Shown here: piece by piece, positions 13,737-21,367 of the stretch | Numbering within the stretch: position 1 is the first letter of the stretch | Layout: every line of letters starts with the position of its first letter | From: JAABTH01 sp964492615 | GTDB lineage: Bacteria; Bacillota; Dethiobacteria; DTU022 | Length of the DNA: 23,474 nt | Assembly (NCBI GenBank): GCA_964492615.1 | Contig: CAZBKZ010000038.1 | Coordinates: 1-23,474, forward strand | Reading direction: 5' to 3' | Position numbers and translations under genes: made by a program | The notes under the pieces: generated by a model | What the model saw: the letters and a program-made list of their open reading frames with translations, nothing else | What the model was told of the DNA's origin: nothing | Databases searched by the model: none

Positions 13737-15440
13737 TTAGGTAGAGAGACGATGGCTTATTGAAGCCAACAGCAGGGGGAAGGTATCAATAGCTTCGAGG
13801 TTTTTACCGAGCAGTTCTTCTATTTTTTGCAGGCGGTAATTAAGGGAATTGCGGTGAATGTGCAGCTTTTCGGCGGTTCTGGTCCGGGAAAAATTACATT
13901 CTATGTATTTTTCCAGGGTTAGGACCAGTTCTCCGCTTTTTTCTGTATCGTAATTGACAAGAGGTGCGTAAACCTGTTCGTAGAGATTTGGCCTGTTTAT
14001 TGAGGTTAAAAAGCGCTTGACCAGGTGGTATGATATCATATCCATATGGGTAAGGGCAAAGTCGGCCTGGTATAGTTTTTTACCCAGATCAAGGGTCTCC
14101 CAGGCTTCAAGATAGCTGGTGCTGATCCGTTCAATATCCGGGCAGTGGTCTCCGGCAGCCATGTATATAGGGATACCGTTCATACGGGTTGAGACTGTTT
14201 TTTTTATTTTCAGCATAAGTTCTTTGCCAAATTCCCTGGCAGCAGGGGGAGATAATTTTTCTGAGAGATGAACCAGGATTATAAGACTGCCCAGGGCTTC
14301 AACTACAACTCCGTCTGCCTGTTCTGCCTCAAGAGAATAGTGCAGAAGCCGGTAAAGCTTTCTTTCCAACTCATCGATAGCTGCAGTGCGATTGCTCCCC
14401 TGTCCTCTGCCGCAGTAAACGCTCTCCTTGTTTAACTCAACAAGAATCACATAATAACTGCCAGTAGCATCAAGGCCGAATTGCCTGGCTCTGGAAATTA
14501 TATTTTCACGGTTTTTAATGTTGCCGAGTAATAATTCATTATAAAAGTCCAGTGCGTTTTTGCGCTGTGTATCCCTGATTGCTTTTTCTTTCAGGATGTG
14601 AAGAGCAATAGCCATGGCGCCGGCTTCGGTTGCGACTGTTTTTGACTTGTCCATCCGTTCTTCAAGGTGGGGGATAATCAGGATGCCGAAAAGGGTGTCG
14701 CCGGCAAAGATGGGGAAAAAGAAATCAATAAAGTCTTCTTTTCCCGAACCATAATCGTAATAAGCCGGCACCTTGTTGCGAATCAGTTCTGTAATCAGTC
14801 CAGGAGGGTAAAATGAATCGAGGTGCGGTTTTGAAACCTGTCCGGCAATGGCTTTAATTATGGAAGGAAACTTGCCTTTGTAACCGGCAGGAATAGCAAC
14901 ATCCAGAATGGCCAGATCGGCATCAGCCATGATCACCGGGTGCCGGAGCAGGGCAGCCAGGGACGTGAGCAGCTCTTTCAGGCCGCTGCCTTTTAATACT
15001 ATGTCTGTCATCATGGTATGCACTTCGTGGGCGTATTCAAGGGCCTGGACCTGTTTATCAAGGATCTGGCTCATTACAGGGACAATTACATCTATATAAG
15101 AGCAATCCGGCATTTGTAGCAGGGGCAGATTAAGCTGGTCTGCTTTTTCGATCAATTTATGATCAATATACGATATGTAGCGTTCAGGGGAGAAAATGAT
15201 CAGTGCTGCCCCACCGCATGATGCGATATCTTCCAGCATTTGTAGCTGGGCTTCAATATTGTCTTTTAAAGCGTAGAAGGTGGTTGAGAGGAGGGAGTCG
15301 CGTCTGAACCAGATTGCTGCATCAGGCACATCAATTATGTCAACGGCCCTGATTACATTATCCAGGCCTCTTTTACCGGCGAGAACCCGGGCTTCAACAA
15401 GCCCGCCAATCCTGAGAGCATCTCTGACCGTGATGGCCAT
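13737..15440 (-). CDS. PucR-family transcriptional regulator
   Basis: The 567-residue protein has a PucR N-terminal domain (about residues 5-125, starting TVRDALRIGGLVEARVLAG). A GAF-like middle segment (about 145-270) and a CdaR/GGDEF-like region (about 320-450) follow. The C-terminal PucR helix-turn-helix is near 510-555 (YIECNFSRTRTAEKLHIHRN then SLNYRLQKIEELLG). Members control purine, amino-acid or polyketide-type catabolic genes in response to a metabolite. It precedes the permease gene on the same strand, so the permease and perhaps the AOR genes are the likely targets, by context. ATG 15440 has a modest GGTGA site 9 nt upstream. No clear promoter was found upstream. Confidence 0.9.
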   Translation of the reverse strand: MAITVRDALRIGGLVEARVLAGKRGLDNVIRAVDIIDVPDAAIWFRRDSLLSTTFYALKDNIEAQLQMLEDIASCGGAALIIFSPERYISYIDHKLIEKADQLNLPLLQMPDCSYIDVIVPVMSQILDKQVQALEYAHEVHTMMTDIVLKGSGLKELLTSLAALLRHPVIMADADLAILDVAIPAGYKGKFPSIIKAIAGQVSKPHLDSFYPPGLITELIRNKVPAYYDYGSGKEDFIDFFFPIFAGDTLFGILIIPHLEERMDKSKTVATEAGAMAIALHILKEKAIRDTQRKNALDFYNELLLGNIKNRENIISRARQFGLDATGSYYVILVELNKESVYCGRGQGSNRTAAIDELERKLYRLLHYSLEAEQADGVVVEALGSLIILVHLSEKLSPPAAREFGKELMLKIKKTVSTRMNGIPIYMAAGDHCPDIERISTSYLEAWETLDLGKKLYQADFALTHMDMISYHLVKRFLTSINRPNLYEQVYAPLVNYDTEKSGELVLTLEKYIECNFSRTRTAEKLHIHRNSLNYRLQKIEELLGKNLEAIDTFPLLLASISHRLST

Positions 15441-15549
15441 AGAAAAGCTTCACCGTTCCTTTGTAATGAAACTCGCCTGCAGGTGCAGAAATGTTTTTCG
15501 CATTTGGCCTCGAGACGGGATTGCTCTTAATTTAGCTTATCCAGGCAGG

Positions 15550-15563
15550 TGCCGGGGCCGGCA
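15550..15563. promoter_or_regulatory. Palindrome upstream of the PucR regulator gene
   Basis: TGCCGG-GG-CCGGCA is a 14-nt inverted repeat about 110 nt before the regulator's start codon. It lies in the 190-nt gap that follows the MazG-like gene, which is otherwise featureless. It could be an autoregulatory site or a weak 3' hairpin of the preceding gene. Confidence 0.3.
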
Positions 15564-15630
15564 TCAATTGGTTCGTCATGCGCAGGTTGCTGTAGTAAAT
15601 AAGTTGAGTCTAACGGAAAAATGAAAACTG

Positions 15631-16029
15631 TCAGGAGAGCAAAAAATGACCCAGGGTGCTGATTCGTTCATGCTCCAGGTCAATTAAATCTTCCAGTTTA
15701 AAATCGAGAGTGTTGCACAGGGCGGTAAGATAGAACAGGTGCTTGCCCAGTTCTTCGGCTACTACTTCACGGCAGTGTTCACACAGCTTCCCTTTGAGGT
15801 GAGAATCCATATATTTGCCACAATCCTTGAGGGTATCCCTGGCAGGGTACTGTCTCTTGTTTGCGTTGATTGAAATACAGCCGCAATCTGTCACCGCTTT
15901 TATTACACTGCGGTTAACCCTTGCTGTTGATTCCTGGTACTTTGAGAGGCAATCCAGGACACTTCGATGGCGGATCAATACCTCTGAAACCAGTTCCTGA
16001 AACTCGCCGACACCCTCGTTCTCTTTCAC
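15631..16029 (-). CDS. Small cysteine-rich conserved protein with MazG-like C terminus
   Basis: The 132-residue product has two parts. Residues 1-85 contain five cysteines besides the CEHC pair region, including DCGC and KDCGKY. After CEHC (about residues 83-86) comes a helical segment, EELGKHLFYLTALCNTLDFK followed by LEDLIDLEHERISTLG, which resembles MazG-type pyrophosphohydrolase helices (EELGD..YL..L....G..L). CGC, C and CxxC might bind zinc or an iron-sulfur cluster. I recall related proteins next to carD in Clostridia under a DUF1573 label, but could not check. GTG 16029 is preceded by GAGGTGA with a 7-nt spacer and by a strong promoter. The function is unknown. Confidence 0.75.
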   Translation of the reverse strand: MKENEGVGEFQELVSEVLIRHRSVLDCLSKYQESTARVNRSVIKAVTDCGCISINANKRQYPARDTLKDCGKYMDSHLKGKLCEHCREVVAEELGKHLFYLTALCNTLDFKLEDLIDLEHERISTLGHFLLS

Positions 16030-16071
16030 CGGTAAGTCACCTCGTTTTCTAATTAGAGCCCTGTTATGGTC

Positions 16072-16101
16072 ATTATACGTTTTAGTTTAACAGCATGTCA
16101 A
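16072..16101 (-). promoter_or_regulatory. Strong promoter for the MazG-like gene
   Basis: Read on the minus strand, TTGACA (16101-16096) and TATAAT (16077-16072) are both perfect consensus hexamers with an 18-nt spacer. The predicted start near 16065 gives a leader of about 35 nt containing the GAGGTGA site. Confidence 0.85.
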
Positions 16102-16213
16102 CCTTCTTACAGCAGGTCTGTTTTTGGCTTCAACAGTAATTCGTTGGCATATTCAGTTTATAAAAAATTCGTTATTGTATTATTGTTTTGGATATGTTAA
16201 ACTGATTGTTTAA

Positions 16214-16242
16214 TTGACACCTGCAGGGCGCTGTGATACTAT
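16214..16242 (+). promoter_or_regulatory. Strong promoter for carD
   Basis: TTGACA (16214-16219) and TACTAT (16237-16242) are separated by 17 nt. The start would be near 16249, 27 nt before the carD TTG. It is divergent from the MazG-like promoter, with about 110 nt between the two. Confidence 0.85.
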
Positions 16243-16275
16243 ATTTTTAGGTATTTTTTTCGAGGAGGAGAGGTT

Positions 16276-16764
16276 TTGTTCAGCGTAGGAGACAGAGTAG
16301 TTTACCCGATGCACGGAGCAGGTGTTATTGAAGCAATAGAAGAGAAAGAAATCCTGGGCGCTCGAAAGAAGTATTATGTCATGAAGATGCCGCTTGGCGA
16401 AATGAAAGTGCTCATTCCCACAGATAATATTACGCAAGTCGGTTTACGTGGGGTTATTGAGAGGGAAAAAGTTGAAGAAGTATTTGTTGTTCTGCAGGGC
16501 GAACAGCCGAAAATGTCGACCAACTGGAACAGGCGCTACCGGAACCACCTTGAAAAAATCAAGAGCGGCGACATTTTTGAGGTTGCCGAAGTGGTGCGAA
16601 ACCTGATGTTGAGAGATCGCGAAAAAGGTCTTTCCACAGGTGAAAGCAAGATGCTTGATACCGCCAGGCAGATCCTGATCAGCGAGCTTATTCTGGTACA
16701 GGGGATGGATCACTCCGAGGTTATCAGTATCCTTGACGATATCTTTGAACAATCACCCAAGTAG
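16276..16764 (+). CDS. carD: CarD-family transcriptional regulator
   Basis: The 162-residue protein begins with the CarD/CdnL/TRCF RNA-polymerase-interaction domain (FSVGDRVVYPMHGAGVIEAI, about residues 2-60). The C-terminal half is the helical CarD-type DNA-binding region (for example DIFEVAEVVRNLMLRDREKG). CarD proteins bind the RNA polymerase beta subunit and stabilise open promoter complexes, notably at rRNA promoters. The start is TTG 16276 with GAGGAGGAG just upstream. The gene has its own promoter and a probable terminator, so it may be expressed separately from the ispDF genes. In Clostridia carD commonly lies next to the PIN/TRAM gene, as here. Its left neighbour is the MazG-like gene instead of radA/disA. 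Confidence 0.93.
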   Translation: MFSVGDRVVYPMHGAGVIEAIEEKEILGARKKYYVMKMPLGEMKVLIPTDNITQVGLRGVIEREKVEEVFVVLQGEQPKMSTNWNRRYRNHLEKIKSGDIFEVAEVVRNLMLRDREKGLSTGESKMLDTARQILISELILVQGMDHSEVISILDDIFEQSPK

Positions 16765-16803
16765 GAAGTAGTTAATATATGTTTGGCGGCCTTTCGGCCT
16801 TGC

Positions 16804-16856
16804 CTCCGGGGAAAGCTTTAAGATATAATATTATGAAGGTCTCCCGGGGTTTTTTT
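16804..16856 (+). terminator. Probable terminator of carD
   Basis: CTCCGGGG (16804-16811) can pair with TCCCGGGG (16842-16849) through eight pairs including two G-U wobbles, with a 30-nt loop, followed by a run of seven T. An additional small hairpin GGCC-TTTC-GGCC lies just before (16788-16799). The long loop lowers confidence. Confidence 0.5.
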
Positions 16857-16912
16857 GTTTATCGTCAGCGAATGATCAGGTGTTTATTTTAATCCGGAAG
16901 GAGGTGTTGTTA

Positions 16913-18019
16913 ATGGCTCTAAAGATATTACGCATAGCAGGAACTATAGTTGGGTTGGTTCTGGGTGTGTATGTTTTTTCTGTTCTGCTTCCGCTAATAT
17001 CACTTGTTATCAATGTCCCGCCGGTTTTTGAGCTAACCCCGGTCAGTATCGGTTATTTTGCTTTTGGCGGTATTTTATTCGGACTTATTTTTTATTTTAT
17101 TACTCCCGTGTTTATTAACCTTTTCATTAAGATCGTGACCTGGGCTGATGTAACGCTTAAAACCGTCCCCACTCAGGATATTGCCCTGGTGGCTTTCAGC
17201 CTGATTATAACCCTGTTGATCGGGCTTCTGTTAAGCTACCCGATTTACCGCATCCCTGTTGTTGGAGTTTTTATCGCCCCCATTTTAACCCTGTTTCTGG
17301 TTTTTATCGGTGTCCGGTTCGTTCTTAACCGCAAGGAAGAATTCACCTTTTTATCTTCCCTTTTTAACCGTAATGTCCGAAATACCGGCCGTGAAAATGA
17401 AGTTTTTAAAATACTTGATACCAGCGCCATAATTGACGGTAGAATCGTTGATATCTGTAAAACAGGTTTTATGGAAGGGGTAATCGTAGTAGCCGGTTTT
17501 GTGCTCGAGGAACTGCGGCACATAGCAGATTCACCTGATCTGCTCAAACGTAACCGCGGCCGCCGCGGTCTAGACGTGCTAAACAAAATCCAGAAAGAGA
17601 TGGAGATACCGGTTCAGATCTACGAGGGCGATTTCGAAGATATCGCGGAAGTCGACAGTAAACTGGTTAAGCTGGCCAAGAAGATAAACGGCAAGATTAT
17701 TACCAACGATTTTAACCTGAATAAAGTATGTGAATTGCAAAATATAGCTGTGCTCAATATAAATGAACTGGCCAATGCTGTAAAGCCGGTAGTTTTGCCC
17801 GGAGAAGAAATGGTTGTGCAGATTATCAAGGACGGCAAAGAAGCCGGCCAGGGAGTTGCCTATCTTGATGACGGAACGATGATCGTGGTCGAAGGCGGGC
17901 GTCGTTTTATTGGTGAAACAATTGAAGTTTTAGTGACCAGCGTTCTGCAGACGGCTGCGGGAAGGATGATTTTCGCCAAGCCGGGGCAGGATACTGAAAA
18001 AATGAGTGGGGTTAAATAA
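16913..18019 (+). CDS. yacL: PIN/TRAM-domain membrane protein (YacL family)
   Basis: The 368-residue protein has four hydrophobic helices in its first ~140 residues. A PIN nuclease-like domain follows (from KILDTSAIIDGRIVDICKTG, with the conserved acidic residues of LDTSAIIDGR, LEELRHIADS and ITNDFNLN). A C-terminal TRAM domain ends it (about residues 290-360, with GEEMVVQIIKDGKEAGQGVA). This is the YacL arrangement, a putative membrane-anchored RNase whose function is poorly known. ATG 16913 is chosen because AAGGAGGTG precedes it by about 8 nt. An upstream in-frame start at 16880 would lie before this site. ispD follows after 3 nt, so the genes are one operon. Confidence 0.92.
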   Translation: MALKILRIAGTIVGLVLGVYVFSVLLPLISLVINVPPVFELTPVSIGYFAFGGILFGLIFYFITPVFINLFIKIVTWADVTLKTVPTQDIALVAFSLIITLLIGLLLSYPIYRIPVVGVFIAPILTLFLVFIGVRFVLNRKEEFTFLSSLFNRNVRNTGRENEVFKILDTSAIIDGRIVDICKTGFMEGVIVVAGFVLEELRHIADSPDLLKRNRGRRGLDVLNKIQKEMEIPVQIYEGDFEDIAEVDSKLVKLAKKINGKIITNDFNLNKVCELQNIAVLNINELANAVKPVVLPGEEMVVQIIKDGKEAGQGVAYLDDGTMIVVEGGRRFIGETIEVLVTSVLQTAAGRMIFAKPGQDTEKMSGVK

Positions 18020-18022
18020 AAA

Positions 18023-18715
18023 ATGAAAGCAGCAGCAATTGTAGCTGCAGCCGGCGCAGGTTTGCGCATGGGGAATGAAATCCGCAAGCAATATCTTGAA
18101 ATTGCAGGTGTCCCTGTTTTGGTCCGTTCCCTGCAGTTATTTGCTTCATGCCCGCTGGTGGATGAAATAGCTGCTGTTATCCCCGCAGGAGATCAGAAGG
18201 CAGTTGCCCTGCTGATTGAACCTTACTTCCGGCCTGGGGAGATTATTCTTGTTGAAGGGGGCAGCACCCGACAGGAATCTGTTGCCCGCGGCCTGGCGGC
18301 GCTCACGGGGAGCGCCGATTATATTTGTATTCATGATGCTGCAAGGCCGATGGCCGGGGCTGCTTTGCTGCTGGATCTGCTCAATAACGTTCCCGGTTGC
18401 GGGGCTGTTGTTCCGGTAATCAGACCGGCTGATACTGTTAAAGAGGTTGACAACCGCGGCTATATTACAGGAACGCCCTGCCGCGACAAACTCCGCCTGG
18501 TGCAAACCCCTCAGGTTTTCAGGCGCGAGCTGATTGAAAAGGCCTATAAAGAGGCCGAAAAAAGAGGAACAATCGCAACAGATGATGCCGCGCTGGTTGA
18601 GATGATAGGTGTTCCCGTTATGACCGTTCCCGGCGAAGAGGGAAATTTTAAGATAACCACCCCTCAACAGCTTGAACTGGCAGAGTGGTTTCTGAAGGAG
18701 GAAACAGGACGGTGA
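18023..18715 (+). CDS. ispD: 2-C-methyl-D-erythritol 4-phosphate cytidylyltransferase
   Basis: The 230-residue protein carries the IspD nucleotide-binding start AAAIVAAAGAGLRMGNEIRK, the HDAARP motif near residue 107, and TDDAALVEMIG near the C terminus. It converts MEP and CTP to CDP-ME in the non-mevalonate isoprenoid pathway, in the cytoplasm. Length is typical (about 230). ATG 18023 is 3 nt after the yacL stop with no strong ribosome binding site of its own, suggesting translational coupling. It overlaps ispF by 4 nt. Confidence 0.96.
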   Translation: MKAAAIVAAAGAGLRMGNEIRKQYLEIAGVPVLVRSLQLFASCPLVDEIAAVIPAGDQKAVALLIEPYFRPGEIILVEGGSTRQESVARGLAALTGSADYICIHDAARPMAGAALLLDLLNNVPGCGAVVPVIRPADTVKEVDNRGYITGTPCRDKLRLVQTPQVFRRELIEKAYKEAEKRGTIATDDAALVEMIGVPVMTVPGEEGNFKITTPQQLELAEWFLKEETGR

Positions 18716-19221
18716 TCCGGATTGGAACCGGTTATGATGTTCACCGGCTGGTAAAGGGAAGAGAGCTGGTCATTGGCGGAGTGAAAATAGATTATCACCT
18801 GGGCCTGGAAGGGCATTCCGATGCTGATGTTTTAACGCACGCCTTGATCGATGCCCTGCTCGGGGCAGCAGGTTTGGGTGATCTGGGCTGCCATTTTCCG
18901 GCGGGAGACGATAGCTATCGCAACATCAGCAGTCTTAAACTGCTGGAAGAAGTGAAAGTAATGCTTGATGCCCGACGCTGGAAGCTTGTTAACGCAGACC
19001 TGGTTTTGATTGCAGAGGCGCCCACATTTTCTCCTTTTGCCGGGCAGATCTGTGAAAAGTTGGCTGCAGTTCTTGAAGTTCCCATTAGCTGCTTTAATGT
19101 TAAGGCGACTACTACCGAGGGGCTGGGGTTCTGCGGGCGGGGAGAGGGTATTGCGGCACAGGCTGTCGTATTAATTGAAAAAGTTGCCCTGCCCGGGCCG
19201 GGAGGTCATGAGGCTGGTTAA
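18712..19221 (+). CDS. ispF: 2-C-methyl-D-erythritol 2,4-cyclodiphosphate synthase
   Basis: The 169-residue product shows the zinc-binding DxH of GTGYDVHR, the LEGHSDADVLTHALIDALLG motif, the DLGCHFP stretch and the C-terminal KATTTEGLGFCGRGEGIA. IspF cyclises CDP-ME 2-phosphate to MEcPP, the step two after IspD. GTG 18712 overlaps the ispD stop (GTGA) and has GGAGG at 18697-18701. A roughly 12-residue C-terminal extension (ALPGPGGHEAG end) makes it slightly longer than most homologues (about 157-160). gltX, which often follows, is absent. Confidence 0.96.
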   Translation: MIRIGTGYDVHRLVKGRELVIGGVKIDYHLGLEGHSDADVLTHALIDALLGAAGLGDLGCHFPAGDDSYRNISSLKLLEEVKVMLDARRWKLVNADLVLIAEAPTFSPFAGQICEKLAAVLEVPISCFNVKATTTEGLGFCGRGEGIAAQAVVLIEKVALPGPGGHEAG

Positions 19222-19250
19222 AATATTTTTATGTTGGGAGCGTTATATTA

Positions 19251-19922
19251 TTGTTCAGACGAATTAAAGAAGATATAAAGGCTGTTAAAGAGAGAGATCC
19301 GGCAGCGAAAAGTACTTTGGAGGTTCTGCTCTGTTATCCCGGTCTTCATGCCTTGCTTTGTCACCGTTTTGCCCATTTTCTCTATCGTCACGGGCTGGTT
19401 CTGCTGCCGAGGATATTATCTCACCTTTCCCGTTTCTTTACGGGAATTGAGATTCATCCCGGAGCCCGGATCGGCAACTCGTTTTTTATCGACCACGGCA
19501 TGGGGGTTGTCATTGGCGAAACAACCGAGATCGGCTCTAATGTAACCATTTACCAGGGAGTAACTCTTGGTGGAACAGGCAAAGAGCAGGGCAAGAGACA
19601 CCCGACTATTGGGAATAATGTTGTGATCGGCACCGGCGCTAAAGTTTTGGGGCCTATAGAAATTGGTGATAATTGCCGGGTGGGGGCCGGATCGGTAGTG
19701 CTCAGCCCTGCCCCATCCAATTCTACCGTGGTTGGTATCCCTGCCCGTGTCGTATATTTTAATGGAGAAAAGGTACCTTCAATTAACCTGAATCACTGTG
19801 ATATGCCCGATCCGGTAGCCGAAGCGCTGAAACGCCTGCAGGAGCAGATTGATCAGCTTCGTTGCCAGGGGGTTGAATCTGAAAACGGAGTGTGCAATAA
19901 CTGTGGCCATAAAAATTTATAA
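19251..19922 (+). CDS. cysE: Serine O-acetyltransferase
   Basis: The 223-residue product has an N-terminal helical region and a left-handed beta-helix of hexapeptide repeats (from IHPGARIGNSFFIDHGMGVV through IGDNCRVGAGSVVL). The active-site DHG and GGTGKEQGKRHP loop are present. It makes O-acetylserine from serine and acetyl-CoA, the first step to cysteine. TTG 19251 has GGGAG about 10 nt upstream. An unusual tail ends CNNCGHKNL. Its last codons overlap the start of cysS by 20 nt. Pairing cysE with cysS links cysteine synthesis to tRNA charging. Confidence 0.95.
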   Translation: MFRRIKEDIKAVKERDPAAKSTLEVLLCYPGLHALLCHRFAHFLYRHGLVLLPRILSHLSRFFTGIEIHPGARIGNSFFIDHGMGVVIGETTEIGSNVTIYQGVTLGGTGKEQGKRHPTIGNNVVIGTGAKVLGPIEIGDNCRVGAGSVVLSPAPSNSTVVGIPARVVYFNGEKVPSINLNHCDMPDPVAEALKRLQEQIDQLRCQGVESENGVCNNCGHKNL

Positions 19923-21309
19923 CACCCTGACTCGTTCGAAAGAAGAACTGAAACCCGGAGCCCCGTCCGATCTGACTTTTTATGTTTGCGGTCCCACGGT
20001 CTATGATTATATCCATATCGGTAATGCCCGGGTTTTTATTATTTTTGATGTGGTTAGGCGTTACCTGGCTCACCGCGGCTATAAAGTAACCCTGGTGCAG
20101 AACTATACTGATATCGACGATAAAATGATTAAACGCGCTGCCGAGCAGAAAATAACTGTTCCGGAACTGGCTGAACGCTTTATCGGTGCTTACGAGGAAG
20201 ATGTTGCCGCTCTGCGGGTCAGGCCTGCCGACATTAAACCGCGAGCCACGGAACATATTCCCCAGATAATTGAGCTGATTGAAAAACTGCTGGAAAATGG
20301 TTATGCCTATACCAGCGACGGTGATGTTTATTATGATACTTCACGTTTTGAGAGTTACGGCTCTCTTTCCCACCAGAAACAGGATGAGCTGCTGGCGGGA
20401 GCCCGTGTGGAACCGGGAGAGAAGAAGCGCAGTCCCCTGGATTTTGCTCTCTGGAAGCAGAAAAAAGAAGGAGAGCCATCCTGGGAAAGTCCCTGGGGTG
20501 AAGGCAGACCCGGCTGGCATATTGAATGTTCGGCCATGTCAACCCACTACCTTGATGGCACCCTGGATATTCATGCCGGCGGAGCCGACCTGATATTTCC
20601 TCATCATGAAAACGAAATAGCCCAGACCTGGGGAGCTGAACAGAAACCGCTTGCCCGTTACTGGATGCATGCCGGTTATCTAAATATTGAAGATCGTAAG
20701 ATGTCGAAATCACTGGGTAATGTTAAAACTGTGCATGAACTGGTTAAAAGGCATGATCCGCTTGACCTGCGATTCCTGATTTTATCTGCCCACTACCGCA
20801 GTCCGCTTAATTTCAGCACCGACCTGGTTGAACAGAGCCGAGCCGGCCGGCAGAGGCTGCAGGAAATGATCGCTAACATGCTGAATGCCGCCGACGGCGC
20901 TTCCCATGCAGAAACCGGATATGAGGATAAGCTGGACAGCGCTCTGGAAAGTGCGAAAAAACGTTTCAGCGAAGCCATGGACGATGATTTTAACACGGCT
21001 GACAGCCTGGGAGTAATCTTTGACCTGGCCAGAAGTTGTAATGTTTACCTAAGGGAAGGGCATCCATATAATCGCGATTTGCTTGATAAAGTGATTGCTT
21101 TCTACCGGGAAATCAACGAAATTTTTGAAATACTTGATCTTGAAGAGCCCCGTTTGCTTGATGATCAGATTTCCGGGTTGATAAAAAAGCGTGATGAAGC
21201 CCGTGCAGCCAAAGACTTTGTTAGCGCCGATCAAATCCGTGATAAACTTGCCGGTCAGGGCATCATATTGGAAGATACGCCGCATGGCACCAGGTGGAAA
21301 CGAAAATAG
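19903..21309 (+). CDS. cysS: Cysteinyl-tRNA synthetase
   Basis: The 468-residue class I synthetase has the HIGH motif as YIHIGNARV, the KMSKS motif as RKMSKSLGN, and zinc ligands in FYVCGPTVYD, HIECSAM and FPHHENEIAQ. It charges tRNA-Cys with cysteine using ATP. The start is GTG 19903 (product MAIKIYNTLTRSKEE), placed where family members begin; a GGAG lies 12 nt upstream. The frame is open further back into cysE, but that extension (from 19849) has no homology-like sequence. The 20-nt overlap with cysE suggests coupled translation. No mini-RNase III gene follows, unlike in Bacillus. Confidence 0.96.
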   Translation: MAIKIYNTLTRSKEELKPGAPSDLTFYVCGPTVYDYIHIGNARVFIIFDVVRRYLAHRGYKVTLVQNYTDIDDKMIKRAAEQKITVPELAERFIGAYEEDVAALRVRPADIKPRATEHIPQIIELIEKLLENGYAYTSDGDVYYDTSRFESYGSLSHQKQDELLAGARVEPGEKKRSPLDFALWKQKKEGEPSWESPWGEGRPGWHIECSAMSTHYLDGTLDIHAGGADLIFPHHENEIAQTWGAEQKPLARYWMHAGYLNIEDRKMSKSLGNVKTVHELVKRHDPLDLRFLILSAHYRSPLNFSTDLVEQSRAGRQRLQEMIANMLNAADGASHAETGYEDKLDSALESAKKRFSEAMDDDFNTADSLGVIFDLARSCNVYLREGHPYNRDLLDKVIAFYREINEIFEILDLEEPRLLDDQISGLIKKRDEARAAKDFVSADQIRDKLAGQGIILEDTPHGTRWKRK

Positions 21310-21367
21310 CTTTTAACCCGAAACAGCAAAAAAAATGCTTTGGGGAACAATGGGAAAGGGGATAAAA

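Noticed and set aside
5783..16029. A hidden or broken disA gene after radA
   Set aside because: No frame between radA and carD carries diadenylate cyclase motifs, and no degraded copy is visible.
16800..16829. TTGCCT-18-TATAAT promoter for yacL
   Set aside because: The -10 is perfect, but the proposed transcript would run straight into the CCCGGGG-T7 sequence, and the same bases are better explained as the loop of the carD terminator. Not excluded.
18146..18667. Long open frame on the minus strand opposite ispD
   Set aside because: It lies wholly inside a clear ispD gene, has no ribosome binding site and no recognisable motif. It is a by-product of codon bias.
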